A stretch of 64,000 nucleotides of DNA from Muscardinus avellanarius (GCA_963383645.1 OY726561.1:25090826-25154825); one strand, 5' to 3'. Counted from the first letter of the stretch, positions 23,549 through 34,907 are shown. Made by a program: numbers and translations. The notes: generated by a model not told the origin, from the sequence alone.

Positions 23549-23762
23549 AGCCGGGCGTGGTGGCGCACACTTGTAATCCCCGCGCTTGGGAGGCGGAGAC
23601 AGGAGGATCGCGCAGGTTCGAAGCCAGCCGCGCTGGCGTAAGAGACCCTGTTTCAAAAATATAAAATAGGTCTGGGAGTGTAGCCCGGAGGAAGAAGGGC
23701 TTCCAGGAACCCCAGTACCACCAAAAATAAAAAAAATAAAAAAATAAATAAAAATAATAAAA
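23549..23762 (+). mobile_element. SINE, subfamily 2, near-consensus
   Basis: GCCGGGCGTGGTGGCGCACA ... GAAGCCAGCCGCGCTGGCGT ... GGCTTCCAGGAACCCCAGTA. Retains many CpGs, so it is a good reference copy for this subfamily. Confidence 0.95.
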
Positions 23763-23771
23763 AAGTAAAAT

Positions 23772-23880
23772 TCATCAAAAATTTTTATCAGTTCATTGTA
23801 GTCATACATCTTAATGGGGTCCAAGATAATAGAGGCATACAGATCACTCATTTAGCCTTTCCCCAATTCATTGTTTTAAT
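23772..23880 (-). mobile_element. L1 3' UTR fragment
   Basis: Complement of an L1 3' end: TTCATTGTAGTCATACATCT ... GCCTTTCCCCAATTC. Confidence 0.7.
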
Positions 23881-23925
23881 GGGACAAAAATGTTTTTACT
23901 TATTTATTTGTTATTATCTTTAATT

Positions 23926-24475
23926 TTTGTGGTATTAAAGATGGAACCCAAGGGTATTCTAACTTCAAGCTACACCCCAACCCTATTTTTATTATTTTAT
24001 TTTTTATTTTTTTATTTACTTTATTTTATTTTTATGTGGAACATATTGAAAATGGCACACACTTAAACTATGCTTGATGCCCTCTCGCCCAACCCCATTC
24101 CCCTTCTCCCCTCACAACAGTGAGTGTCCAGGTTAACCATGCTAGATTCATACTTTCACACATTTTCAAATGTAGCTTCTCCATTAATCAACCTCAGCCT
24201 ATCCTTCCCTTCTAGCTTGCTGAGATTTCCCCTCCATTATCTAGAGTCGTCTGGTATCCCTAATACTTTCTAGTTTGGGCATATTAGAGAAACCATATGT
24301 CCCTTCTCTTTTCGGTGCTTGGCTGATGTCACTTAACATAATGTTCTCCACATTTTTCCGTATTTTGAAAGAGGGTCCCACTCAGCAGCTGAGACTGTCC
24401 TTGAATCTTGATTCTCCTGTCTCAGGCTCCCAAATGCTGGAAATTACAAGCATGCACCACCACACCTGGCTGACA
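23926..24475 (-). mobile_element. SINE interrupted by an L1 3' end
   Basis: The ID part of a minus-strand SINE (23926-23985) and its B1 part (24362-24475) are separated by about 370 bp of minus-strand L1 3' UTR/ORF2 end (GTTAACCATGCTAGATTCAT, CTAGTTTGGGCATATTAGAG, CTGATGTCACTTAACATAAT). The L1 therefore inserted into the SINE. Confidence 0.8.
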
Positions 24476-24719
24476 AAATTTTATTTTTCATGTTTCTTAA
24501 TGAATTCGTAAATGCATACACACTAAATTGCTCTATTAAACTATATAAACATATACTTTGGATTTGTAAGACACTGCAGAAATTATATAGTCTTCTTTAT
24601 ACGCAATGTAAAAATCCCTTCTAAAACAGTCATTCTATGTTTGAGAATTCTTTTCAGTTTTTAAAAGAAGTTTACAGATTATTCTCTTATTCCCTTTCAA
24701 TGTCAGTATAAACCTTTTT

Positions 24720-25240
24720 TTTAAATATTTTAATTGGTGCATTGTAATCCTACACCTTCATGATGTTCAGGGTGATAGAGGTATATATGTACACGGCACT
24801 CATTGAATCCTTCCCCAGATTATGCCCTTTTCTTGCCCCTCCTTTTTTCATGCTTAGTGTAGTCACTGACTTTGTTAAGTTTGTGTATGTACATTATGTC
24901 TATTGGGCTGCTTCCTTCTCAGGCCTCTGATCTCCTTAAATTAAGTTGCCTTCTTCACTCAATTAAGGTATATTCTCCTTTGTCTGGAGTCTCCTGCCAT
25001 GTTCTGAATTTTTGCTAGTTTCTATATATTAAGAAGCACATCCAATTTTTCACTTTTTGTGACTGGCTAATCTTATTTAGCATAATATTCTCCAGTTTCA
25101 ACCATTTCCCTGCAAATGATATAATTTTATTCTTCTTCATGGCTTAGAAAAGTTTCTTGTGTAGATATCCCATAGTTTTGTAATCCATTCATCTGTTGAT
25201 GGACATCTTGGCTGTTCCCACAGTTTGTCAATTGTAAGTT
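24720..25240 (-). mobile_element. L1 3' end (ORF2 C-terminal coding plus 3' UTR)
   Basis: Complement of an L1 3' end from ATTTTAATTGGTGCATTGTA through GACTGGCTAATCTTATTTAG to AATCCATTCATCTGTTGATG. Truncated, no open frame. Confidence 0.85.
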
Positions 25241-26305
25241 ATGCAGATATAAGTACAAAATGGGCATGTGAAGTAAACAATTATAATTTAAAGACACTAA
25301 AGAGCAGTGGAAGCAAAAAGGAACACAGATGGACATGGGAAATTTAACAGGGGAAGCCTTTCTTAGGTTAGCTGCTATTTCTTTCAGATTTATTTTATTC
25401 TTGGGTGCAAGTGCTTATTATGAGCAGGCACCATATTGAAATATTGATCCATGTCAGAATATCTCATGCAAGGGGGACTCATCTGAAAGTAAGAAAAAAA
25501 TCTGTCAAAGTTTTGGAACTTGTACAGAGATAACAGAAAAAAAAAAAAATAGGAAACTTGAGAATACTCAGAGCTTACTTTCCCCAAGGTACAGATTCTG
25601 AATCTCTATCTTCCTGAAGGTGGCTGGGGAACTAGTAAACTGACTTATGTGTCCTATAATCTTGCAGTACTTAGGATAACTCCCACTAGAGAAATCAAGA
25701 CTACTTCAAAATGCAGTCAGTTTTTTTTCCCCAAGGAAACTACCACAGTTAGAAGCAGCAGAGGCAAGAAACTGAAGAATGTGAAACTCAAAACTTCTGA
25801 ATGTCAGAGTTTTAGTCTTTTAGAGTTGAGGAAAGAAAGATCTGACAGGCTTTCAATCCAAAGATAGAGATGTTTCAAAAGTTTTCCCCAAGGGCAGAGA
25901 TCGATTAGATTTATGCTGTCTTGTGAAGGTGGTATCCTGGGTACAACCCATTCAATCCTCAAGTAATTTAAAATCAGCTCTATATCCTACCTCTCTATAA
26001 CAAAAAAGTAATGTGTTTTTTGTTAGAAAAAAGTAAAATTTTCTGGAACCTCCATGATCCTTTTTTTAAAAAGTTCATTCATTCAAAATGGCAAGTAAAG
26101 ATTGGCCAGTATTCCATGGAAAGAAACTAGTAATCAGAATCAAAGAGACTATAGATAAAGACTTACGTCCATGTGTAACATAAAATGAATGATAGACAAA
26201 TTGTTGAAATAATGAGACTTTCAACAGAAAGTTATAACTAAAAAGCAGAATCAAATTTAATTGAAACTTCTTCTATAAATATTAAATGCAATATATAAGA
26301 AAAAA
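25241..26305. other. Unrecognised, moderately complex sequence
   Basis: Less AT-biased than its surroundings. TTTCCCCAAGG-like motifs recur near 25579, 25730 and 25885. Could be a decayed LTR or unique DNA. No credible exon: the open frames at 25390-25587 and 25649-25867 have no recognisable domain. Confidence 0.35.
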
Positions 26306-26307
26306 TA

Positions 26308-26496
26308 ATCAAGCAGGGCATGGTGGCGCACGCTTGTAATTCCAGCGCTTGGGAGGCTGAGACAGGAGGATCACACAGGTTCGAAGCCAGCCTCAGCTAC
26401 TTAATGAGGCTCTCAGCAATTTAGTGAGACCCTATTTCCAAGGGCTGGGAGTATAGCCCAGAGGTAGAAAGCCTCTGGGTTCTACCCCCAGTACCA

Positions 26497-26531
<35 letters not shown>

Positions 26532-26534
26532 AAG
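26308..26534 (+). mobile_element. SINE, mixed subfamily features
   Basis: GCAGGGCATGGTGGCGCACG with CGCTTGGGAGG and CACAGGTTCGAAGCC (subfamily 2-like) but CAGCTACTTAATGAGGCTCT (subfamily 1-like) and GGTTCTACCCCCAGTACCAC. Looks intermediate between the two families. Tail is (CA)n then A-rich. Confidence 0.9.
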
Positions 26535-27832
26535 AAAAGAAAAAATAATAATCAAACCTCCTGGGTAATTTTAACTACAGACATCACAAAAAAGACAAAT
26601 ATATACACATCTAATATAAATAAACACCATTTATATATTTTACCATGTGTACTTTATTGTACATAAGTATACAGAATATATACTATGAAATATATATTTA
26701 GCATATAGTATACCATATATAATACTTATATACTGGTGTTATCAGTGACTATGCCTGGAATTGTTTTTGACTCTTTTTTAAAAATTTTTTCTCTTTTCAT
26801 CTTCTTTTCTCCGCCTTAATTAATAAAAATTATTGTTGAAGATTTGATGACTGGCATAAGTTACTACAGTAGACAACCCCCAAATTTCAGTGCATTCACA
26901 TGTCCATTTTCATCTTTCTTATGCTTAGTAAAATGCTAATGTTTGTGGTCATGTGGCCCTTCTGCTTAACTCTCCACTAAGTGGTGACTCTTAGGGGAGA
27001 AACCCAAGTGTCTTTATCTATTATCTCAACTATGGCCCATGTCCTTAAAGGCCTAGCCTATGTTGCTTCCACCTAGCAGTTTGACAAGAAATAATTAGAA
27101 CCCTTAAAAGATCATGAAATCTGCCCCTGAGTCCCTAAGTGACTCACCATGTACCTACCACCAGCATGAAATGGTGTCAAGGATTTACTGGGGGCTGGAA
27201 AATGGAGTGTCTGGCAGATGAAATACTTTAAAAGCAGATCTGCATGACTGAAAGGAAGTATAAATCTGGGTGGTTCAGCAAGCAATCTTTGCAACAATTA
27301 ATGCATGCAATAAAGCAAATTACAATCTACAGACAAGGTGTCTTACCTCCATTTAAACTATCTAAATGATTGTTTAATCTATGTCTTCTCTAAAGTCATC
27401 TCTTAAATTGTGCCTATTCATTTAATTGCACAAAATAAATTATGCACAGCTTCGATGTATAAGGAAATAGTCTAAAAGTTCTAATTGCTTGTGACTGTTC
27501 AGAGAAAAGGAGGCATTAGTCTCCACATTTATTTACCTCTTCTTTAGAGATTACAATTTGTTCTTTTTACATTCTGAATTTACAGTGGAAAGAATTCTCA
27601 AATTATGTAGCCACTCTAAAAATATACCCATATACAATGGTGGAGCTTGCCTCCATTTTTTATGTTTTTTCATCCCCAAACAATATTTCACCATTCAAAA
27701 TGTATATATATTCTCCTCAGTACATTGTTATTTTAATCTTTTTTTCTGGTCTTTGTTGCTTTTAAAAATCTTTTTTTTTTCTTTTTTTCCCTTGTATTAA
27801 AAATAGTATTTGTATTAAATGTGTCAATGAAA
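26535..27832. other. AT-rich unique sequence
   Basis: No repeat recognised with confidence and no coding signal. 27400-27540 is non-simple and might be conserved noncoding DNA. Confidence 0.35.
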
Positions 27833-28045
27833 GCAGGGCGTGGTGACCCACGCTTGTAATCCCAGCATTTGGGAGGCTGAGATTGGAGGATTGCAGTTTG
27901 CAGACAACCTCAGCTACTTAGTGAGGCCCTCTGCAATTTAGTGAGACCCTGTTTCAGAATAAAGTATAAAAAATAGGGCATGGGGTATAGCTCGTGGTCA
28001 AATGCCCCTGGGTTCCATCCCCAGACTCGCCAAAAAAAAAAAAAG
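27833..28045 (+). mobile_element. B1-dID-type SINE, subfamily 1
   Basis: GCAGGGCGTGGTGACCCACG start, GGTTCCATCCCCAGACTCGC end, A-tail. Confidence 0.95.
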
Positions 28046-28446
28046 TGTCAATGATTACCATCAAGATATGCTTCAGTGATGTAACTTTAGTTATGTAACT
28101 TCCAGATAGTTTCTGTATGCCCTTTCCAGTTTAATATTGATTCCACTTGCTCATCAGAGTGTTGAAGGATGATCTATATGACAAATTCAGCAACTCTCAT
28201 GTCTTCTTGCTTTCAGGTAAGTTAAACCTATTGGAACCCCAGAAAAAAATAAGGCAGAGAGATGAGGTAATGTTTGGATGTATAATCTACTGGGTCCACC
28301 TATCACCTAACACCATGGGTTATATGTGTACCTGAGCTGAATGTCACTTTTTAATCTCAAGCTAACCTCTTTCGAAGACCCTACTATACTGGATTCTTAC
28401 ACAAATACTTTCCATTATCTTTTTAGGCTTCAGTGTAATTTTCTAC
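28046..28446. other. Unique sequence left of the duplicated host block
   Basis: No repeat or coding signal recognised. Confidence 0.4.
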
Positions 28447-28721
28447 TGATTGCCTACCATTTTATATTTTTAAAAATACCTAATTTTAAATAAATTAAAG
28501 AAGCAAAAATATTCATCATGATACAGATCAGATCTTTGTGGATTTAATCTCTGCATTTCACTGACATTTTCCCATAAAAGACTTCACTCACTTTATCACT
28601 ACAGTTTCCTAGATATTATAAGAAAAAGCTGCAGTTGTCTTTTGCCATAGATTAATAATGATTGCAAAAATATTACTTTTAAATAAAAATAAGAGTATAA
28701 TAGGCAAAAGGTGAATTGGCC
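28447..28721 (+). repeat. Duplicated host segment, empty-site copy (A+B)
   Basis: 28447-28660 recurs at 29750-29964, and 28661-28721 recurs reverse-complemented at about 35271-35331, each with only a few differences. Here the two parts are continuous across ATTAATAATG, so this copy shows the pre-insertion state of the site where the L1 at 29965 is inserted. Confidence 0.9.
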
Positions 28722-29749
28722 ATTTTAATTTTATAATCACATTAAAATTTACTATTTTGTCAGTTAATTTAAATTTATATTTACTATTTTTCCACTTAAT
28801 ATAAGTATGTATATTAGAAAAGTTATAAAGAGGGGTAGTAAAGTATATACATTAAATAAACATTTATTTTTTCATAGCATTATTCATGTATACTTGTCAG
28901 CATTGTTCCCTATATCCAAGAACACTATTACATAAAAAGAGTTGACAGAGCTTTCACAAAATTGTACTTATTATTAACATAAGATATTATATACTGGCTA
29001 GCAACAGTAATTACATTTCTACATTTAAGTTTTGGTAGAACTATTTTTTAAAATAAATATTTTTATTAAACAGCACAATAATGGCTAAAAGTTTTAAAAA
29101 TCAAAAATTATTGTTTTAGACCCTAAAACTATTTGACATAATTTTTTTTCTCTTTTTCTTAGGAACATTGGGCACAGTCTTCTAAGTTCAAGATCTGTCT
29201 TTGAAACAGAGTGGTTATATAAGCGTTATATGGTTATATGAGATACGTGTGTCCATGCGGATGCCAGTACAAGCTTTCTGGGTCTCCTTTCACTTGAAGA
29301 CTATCAGTGTCCATGGATTTGTTAATTCAAGATATTCTACATAAATTAAACAATATATCTTATTGCCCTTTTTCTTGGTTTGTTTTATTTAACACAGCAT
29401 TTTTTTAAGATTCTTTCATAATCATGTTCCTCCTTCTTCAAATTGACTTTCCACCAATGATCAAGATTTTTCTTTTTATTCAACACAAATGATGGAATTC
29501 TAATTATGCTACATATTTTCATTGATTTTTCTTTCATTTTATATTATACATCTTTCTTTTAAGAAATAGAAAATTTTAATGTTAAGTATACACTTGATTC
29601 ACCAGTTGATCATCATCTGATTAAAAATATTAGCTCAGGGAAAGTACTGAAGCATGACAAAAAATAAAAAAAAATATGTTTACTTTAGTTATTGTAATGT
29701 TTATTCCTAATTGTTTCTAAAAATGTACTACATTTTATATTTTTAAAAT
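28722..29749. other. AT-rich unique sequence between the duplicated blocks
   Basis: No recognised repeat or exon. The duplication boundaries are at 28721 (GGCC) and 29750. Confidence 0.4.
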
Positions 29750-29964
29750 TGATTGTCTACCATTTTATATTTTTAAAAATACCTAATTTTAAATAAATTA
29801 AAGAAGCAAAAATATTCATCATGATACAGATCAGATCTTTGTGGATTTAATCTCTGCATTTCACTGACATTTTCCCATAAAAGACTTCAATCACTTTATC
29901 ACTACAGTTTCATAGATATTATAAGAAAAAGCTGCAGTTGTCTTTTGTCTAAAGATTAATAATG
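29750..29964 (+). repeat. Duplicated host segment A' ending in an L1 target-site duplication
   Basis: Second copy of 28447-28660. Its last 14 bases, AAAGATTAATAATG, abut the L1 5' end and also occur (inverted) next to the L1 A-rich tail at about 35332-35345, as a target-site duplication should. Confidence 0.85.
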
Positions 29965-31051
29965 GGGAGACTTCCGGGAAGATGGCGATGGAGCAAAACG
30001 GGGCTTACGAGCCCCGCTAACAACCAATCTCTATTACCACAAAATCAGCGCCTTTCATAGCCAGAAAACACCATCAGCGGAGAAACAAAAAATGTAATTT
30101 TAAGGGACAGAGAAAAAGAGGGCTGGAAAAACGAGACACCAGAAACCAGACCGCAGTGCTGCAGCCGGAGCCATGGCGTGAAGCAGCGGGCACCATTTTG
30201 CCTTGCAGCACCAGGCTCCAGAGAGGAAGGGAACTCATAACAGAGTTCAGAAACCAGAGAGGAGAGGACTTCCGGGAAGATGGCGACCGAGAAAAGTGGG
30301 GCTTAAGAGCCCCGCTAACAACAAATATCCATTACCACAAAATCAGCGCCTTTCAAAGCCAGAAAACAACATCACCAGAGAAACAAAAAAAAATCACCAG
30401 GCTCCAGAGAGAAAGCGGACTGAGAACAGAGCCACAGAGGAGATCCTCTCTCCCGAGGACGCGGCAGACGCGGCAGCAGCGCCATACTGCCGGCGAATTC
30501 ACAGGACGGCCACAGCAAGCCGAGGGGAGCCGCTGCGGAACAGCCAGGTGGGATTTCTCGGCGCAGAGGACATCTAAAGCTCCCAGTGTCTGAGCTCAGC
30601 ACACGCTGCAGGGATTCAGAGTGGAAATCAAAACCAAGAAAAAAAAAAAAAAAAAAAAAACGCCAGCCCAACAGCCGAGGGCGTAGCAGCGGCGCCATAT
30701 TGCCACCGGCGGCAGCAGCGCCGAATTCACTACAGCTATATCTGCGTACTCAAGAACAGTGAGTCAAATTGCAGGCCACAGCGGAGAAATCCCAGTACTG
30801 TACTCACTGGGACTTGACCCAGTGGGAGAGGGGCGGTGGCAGTGATATCACACCATAGGAGAACGTGCAACCTGGCACCCCCCACGGTCTGAAGCAGCCT
30901 CTATCGACTCTCTGGGTCGGAGACTCTGTGATAAAACCCAGTAAAGGAGTAGTGGGGTCTGAGATACTACTGACTCGAGATCCAGAGCACCTTAAGTGAA
31001 GTCATAGTGACCCAAGGGAAGAACCCAGAGAAGGCACAAACTTCCGAAATC
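29965..31051 (+). promoter_or_regulatory. L1 5' UTR with two promoter-like monomers
   Basis: Starts GGGAGACTTCCGGGAAGATG. The same start recurs 298 bp downstream (about 30267), so the UTR begins with two tandem monomers, as in rodent L1s. Each monomer has AAGATGGCG (29979-29987 and 30277-30285), the YY1 core known from the start of human L1, where it sets transcription start accuracy. Further CCAT-type cores on the opposite strand lie near 30190, 30480 and 30694. The block is GC- and CpG-rich, unlike its surroundings. Initiation and YY1 binding are inferred from motif and position. Confidence 0.85.
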
Positions 31052-31969
31052 ATGGGAAAGAGGAATAATACTGGAGCAATTAATGCTCACAACCCCACAA
31101 CATCAGAACCCGATAAAACAGAAAATCAGAGATTTTTAGAAGATCAAATCAGGAAAATAACTGTAGAAATAATAGAGGTGCTTCGAAAAGAACTCAGAGA
31201 GAGCCAAAAAGAGATAAAGGATGCAATTAATGAAGTAAAGTCCTCAATTCAAAGCACAAACAACCGATTAGAACACATGGAGAACAGAATCTCGCTCTTA
31301 GAAGATGATCATTCCAAAAATGAACGCATAGTTTCCAATCTAGGAAAAAATATCCGACAGCAGGAATCTGATATTGAAGAAATATGGGCCCATTTTAAGA
31401 GAGCTAACCTAAGAATAATTGGAATAGAGGAGGGAAAAGAAAGTGAAACTAAAGGGATCAACAATCTCTTCAAGGAAGTAATAGCAGAAAATTTTCCAGA
31501 CATAGAGCAAGAGGTCGATACGCAGGTCCAGGAAACGTATAGAACTCCCTTTAGACAGGATCGGAGAAGAGGATCCCCACGCCACATAATTGTCAAAATG
31601 ACCAATGTGGAAGCCAAGCAGAGAATCTTAAAGGCAACAAAAGCAAAGGGCCAAGTGACATTCAGAGGCAAACCAATTAGAATCACTCCAGACTTCCCAA
31701 ACCAAGTTATGAGAGCCAGAAGGGCTTGGAGTAACATATTCCCAATTCTGAAAGAAAACAACTTCCAGCCAAAAATTTCCTACCCAGCAAAACTCTCTAT
31801 CAAATTAGATGGAGAAATAAGAAGCTTCCATGACAAACAGAAACTGAAGGAATTTATGTCTTCAAAACCAGCACTAGAGAAAATACTCAAAGAGATTAAC
31901 TACAAAGAAGAAATAGGTAACACACATCAGAACCAGAGAAACAAGATTTTCCATCCAACAGACAACTAA
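31052..31969 (+). CDS. L1 ORF1 protein (RNA-binding retrotransposon protein), open
   Basis: Open frame of 305 codons. The first ATG is at 31052 in a strong context (A at -3, G at +4); the frame is open upstream, but only from a GTG. The product fits L1 ORF1p, the trimeric single-strand nucleic acid-binding chaperone that coats L1 RNA in cytoplasmic particles. Visible layout: a polar N-terminus starting MGKRNN, a heptad-rich coiled coil over roughly residues 40-110, an RRM-like domain (NLRIIGIEEG near 128, PRHIIVKMTN near 180) and a C-terminal domain with FRGKPIRITPDF and NFQPKISYPAKLS, signatures of the family. Human ORF1p is 338 residues, so length is near normal. No stops or frameshifts. 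ORF2 is missing: within about 80 bp of the stop the sequence turns into antisense ORF2. A relative at 33974 is interrupted. Retroelement gene, not a host gene; expression unknown. Confidence 0.9.
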   Translation: MGKRNNTGAINAHNPTTSEPDKTENQRFLEDQIRKITVEIIEVLRKELRESQKEIKDAINEVKSSIQSTNNRLEHMENRISLLEDDHSKNERIVSNLGKNIRQQESDIEEIWAHFKRANLRIIGIEEGKESETKGINNLFKEVIAENFPDIEQEVDTQVQETYRTPFRQDRRRGSPRHIIVKMTNVEAKQRILKATKAKGQVTFRGKPIRITPDFPNQVMRARRAWSNIFPILKENNFQPKISYPAKLSIKLDGEIRSFHDKQKLKEFMSSKPALEKILKEINYKEEIGNTHQNQRNKIFHPTDN

Positions 31970-33030
31970 GATTGGTTATCTGTGGAGATTCATTATTTAT
32001 GTTAGTCTGTTACCTATCTCTAAAGGGTATTGTTTGCCTTTATTGTTGTTAATTTTTAGGATTTCTAGTTGGAATATTAATATACCTTCAGATATAGCAT
32101 TTGGAAATATTTTATCCCATTCTATTAGTAACTCTTAACTCTGGTTACATTGTCTTTGGATATACAATATGTTTTTTATTTTTTAGGGAGTTTGTATACT
32201 CTTCTGTTGCCTGTGCCATTGAAATCATAACCAAGAAATCACTGCCAATTTCAGTGTTGTGAGGTTTTATGACCCAGATTTTCTCCTAAAAGTTTATAGT
32301 CTTAAGATTTATATTTAGGTCTTTTATCTATTTTGAGTTAATACTTGTATATGGGATTAGGTCAGGGTCCAATTTTATTCTTTTCCATGTAATTATTATG
32401 TTTCAACAATATTTAGTTAAAAGATTATTATTTCCACCACCAAATGTTCGTGGAAACCTTGTCAAAAATAACTTGACAATATAGGGAAGAATTTAGGTCT
32501 AGGCTTTTATTTAACTCCAATGGTTTATATATCTGCCTTTAGAATAGTACTACACTGTTTCAATTATTGTAGCTTTATATGGTTTGAAATCAGAAAATAT
32601 ATATCTTCTAGCTTTGTTCTTTTTCAAGATCGAGGTGGGTACTTAGAGTCCATATTCCATATTAGGATAGATTTTTTTTTCTGAAAAATAAATATATAAA
32701 TATATGATAGTTTCACCTAAAAAATAGAAAAAATAGATTCTCTGGTAAGAAAGAAAGCAAAAAGAAATATTGAAATGTTATCTTTAAGTCATCAAAAGCT
32801 TGGTATCAGACAAATGAAACTGTTATGAGAGATTATCATTTTTAATTTTGGATAAATTGCTATAATACTAGATGTCAACTACTAAGCCAAGCATAGGAGG
32901 GGGGGATAGGGAGAGAACGGGGTGGGGATCGGGTGGGGGCTGACTGGGCAATGTGTGCATGTATGTCTACAAAAGTATGTATCCCACTATGATGTATGAA
33001 TACAGTGCACCAATTAAAAATAAATATGAA
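31970..33030 (+). mobile_element. L1 3' portion with inverted ORF2 segment
   Basis: About 32040-32690 is antisense L1 ORF2 C-terminal sequence (GTTGCCTGTGCCATTGAAAT, TTTGAGTTAATACTTGTATA, CAATTATTGTAGCTTTATAT are complements of conserved ORF2 stretches). From about 32690 the strand is sense, ending in a G-rich 3' UTR (GGGGTGGGGATCGGGTGGG) and CAGTGCACCAATTAAAAATA. The inverted-then-sense order is twin-priming-like, but here it follows a complete 5' UTR and ORF1. 32127-33030 recurs in inverse orientation at 35340-36245. Confidence 0.8.
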
Positions 33031-33289
33031 AAAAAAGTAATATATTGAGGTATAATTTGCTTTCATTATCAGTATTTTTTTAATTTTATACATGTTGACT
33101 CATGAACCTCTAATTATTTAACTGAGATATATTTATTTCACAATTTCTTGTTTATTTTTCTCCTGATACATATTTAAGTTGTTTCTGTATCTATAATTAT
33201 AAACAATTAGTAATAAACATCCATATACTTTTTCCACTACAAAAAAAAAAAATAAAAAAATAAAAATTCTACAGTGAAAAAAAAAAAAA

Positions 33290-34373
33290 AAAGAAACCAG
33301 AGAGGAAATAAGCTGGCCTCACGCCCGAGAACACGGCAATAGCGCCCTACCGCTGGCGGCAGCGGTGAGTTCACCGGACAGCACAAGACCAACACACTCA
33401 ACAGCCTACCAAGCTCCATAGAGGAGCAGCGGACAGCGAGCTGAGGTGAGCCGCTGCGGAACAGCCGGGCGGGATTCGGCAAATTTCTCGGCCCAGAGAG
33501 CAGCTAAAGCTCCCAGGGGCTGGCCTCAGTGCATTCTGCAGGGACTCAGAGTGGAGTTCAAAAACAGAAAAGAAATATACCAGCCTCAAGGCCGAGGGCA
33601 CAGCAGCGGCACCATATTGCTACCAGCGGCAGCAGCAGCGAATTCGCTGAGTCCACGACAGCTCCATCTGTGCACTCAAGAGTGAGTCAAATTGGGGCCC
33701 CTAGAGGAGAAATCCCAGTACTGTACTCCCAGGGACTTGACCCAGTGGGGGAGTGGTGGTGGCAGAGATATTACACCATAGGAGAATGCCCAACCTGGCA
33801 CCCCCCATGGTCTAAAGCAGCCTCGATTGACTCCCTGGGTCTGAGACTCTGCGATACAACCCAGTAAAGGAATAGTGGGGACTGAGATACCACAGACTCG
33901 AGATCCACAGCACCTTAAGTGAAGTCGTAGTGACGCAGGGAAGAACCCAGAGAAGGCACAAACTTCCGAAATCATGGGAAAGAGGAATAACAATGGAGCA
34001 ATGAATGCCCACAACCCTACAACATCAGAACCTGATAAAACAGAAATGCAGAGATTTATAGAAGATCAAATCAGGAAAATAACTGTAGAAATAATAGAGG
34101 TGTTTCGAAAAGAATTCAGAGAGAGCCAAAGAGAGATAAAGAATGCAATTAATGAAGTAAAGGCCTTAATTCAAAGTACAAACAAACCGATTAGACCACA
34201 TGGAGAATAGAATCTCGCTCCTAGAAGATGATCATTCAAAAAATGAACACATAGTTTCTAATTTAGAAAAAAAAATCCGATAGCAGGAATCTGACATTGA
34301 AGAAATATGGACCCATTTTAAGAGAGCTAACCTAAGAATAATTGGAATAGAGGAGAGAAAACAAGGTGAAACC
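33290..34373 (+). mobile_element. Second L1 5' end: partial 5' UTR and truncated ORF1
   Basis: GC-rich 5' UTR closely related to 30250-31050 (shared GCTGCGGAACAGCC, GACTTGACCCAGTGGG), with a CACCATATTGCTACC YY1-like core near 33610. ORF1 starts at 33974 (ATGGGAAAGAGGAATAACAA). The first frame runs to 34210 (78 codons), then a frameshift leads to the coiled-coil/RRM start, which stops abruptly at about 34373 in foreign sequence. The product would lack the RNA-binding domains. A pseudogene copy. Confidence 0.85.
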
Positions 34374-34538
34374 AAGTTGTTCTTCTAATTCTCTTTTTCT
34401 CTGTTTCTTTTATTTACAGTTTCTATTTCTCTGCTGATAGTTATTTCTGACTATGAAAAGCACTGATTTTGTGGCATTAGAGATGGAGTGTTAGCGGGAC
34501 TTATAAAGACAACTTTTCTAGGTCGTCATCAACAGAAG
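34374..34538 (-). mobile_element. Inverted L1 5' UTR monomer fragment
   Basis: Complement of a diverged first monomer: CTGACTATGAAAAGCACTGA and GATTTTGTGGCATTAGAGAT match the complement of 30020-30060. It abuts the truncated ORF1 head to tail in opposite orientation. Confidence 0.75.
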
Positions 34539-34905
34539 TACATATTTTAGCAAAGAAAATGTATAGTAGGTAAACTAAATTTAGGGCTGTTGAGAGAAAA
34601 ATTGATTTTTAAAGTGCAAAATTCTCACAGGAATAAGAAAAATTTGTTAAATGTCAATTTACATTAGATAAGGCTTTTACAATATAGTTCAAAAAAGAAA
34701 CCTAAAGCTTTATTCTATTATTATACCTAGCTTATACCTTAGAAGAAAGAAAAGAAATCAAAAGTATTTATTTCTTTTTGTTGGTAATAACCAGGGTGAA
34801 GAATTCATTTGTAGTTTTTCTATTGCTGTGTTGAGTCTTAAAACATCACCTATATTAAAGTAAAATATGCTTTTGTATCCTAAGAGTTCAATATATAATT
34901 TTTTT
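34539..34905. other. AT-rich sequence within the L1 cluster
   Basis: No repeat or gene recognised. Confidence 0.4.
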
Positions 34906-34907
34906 TT

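Noticed and set aside
23498..23851. 117-codon minus-strand frame
   Set aside because: Runs through an antisense SINE; the same peptide (GTGVPGSPSTSGLHSQTYF-like) recurs at every subfamily 2 SINE.
30156..30593. 145-codon and 124-codon frames upstream of ORF1
   Set aside because: Lie within the L1 5' UTR monomers; GC-rich with few stops, no ORF0-like or other known domain on this strand.
33237..33300. A-rich junction before the second L1 5' end as a target duplication
   Set aside because: The (A)n/(AAAT) runs are low-complexity and give no convincing matching partner downstream.
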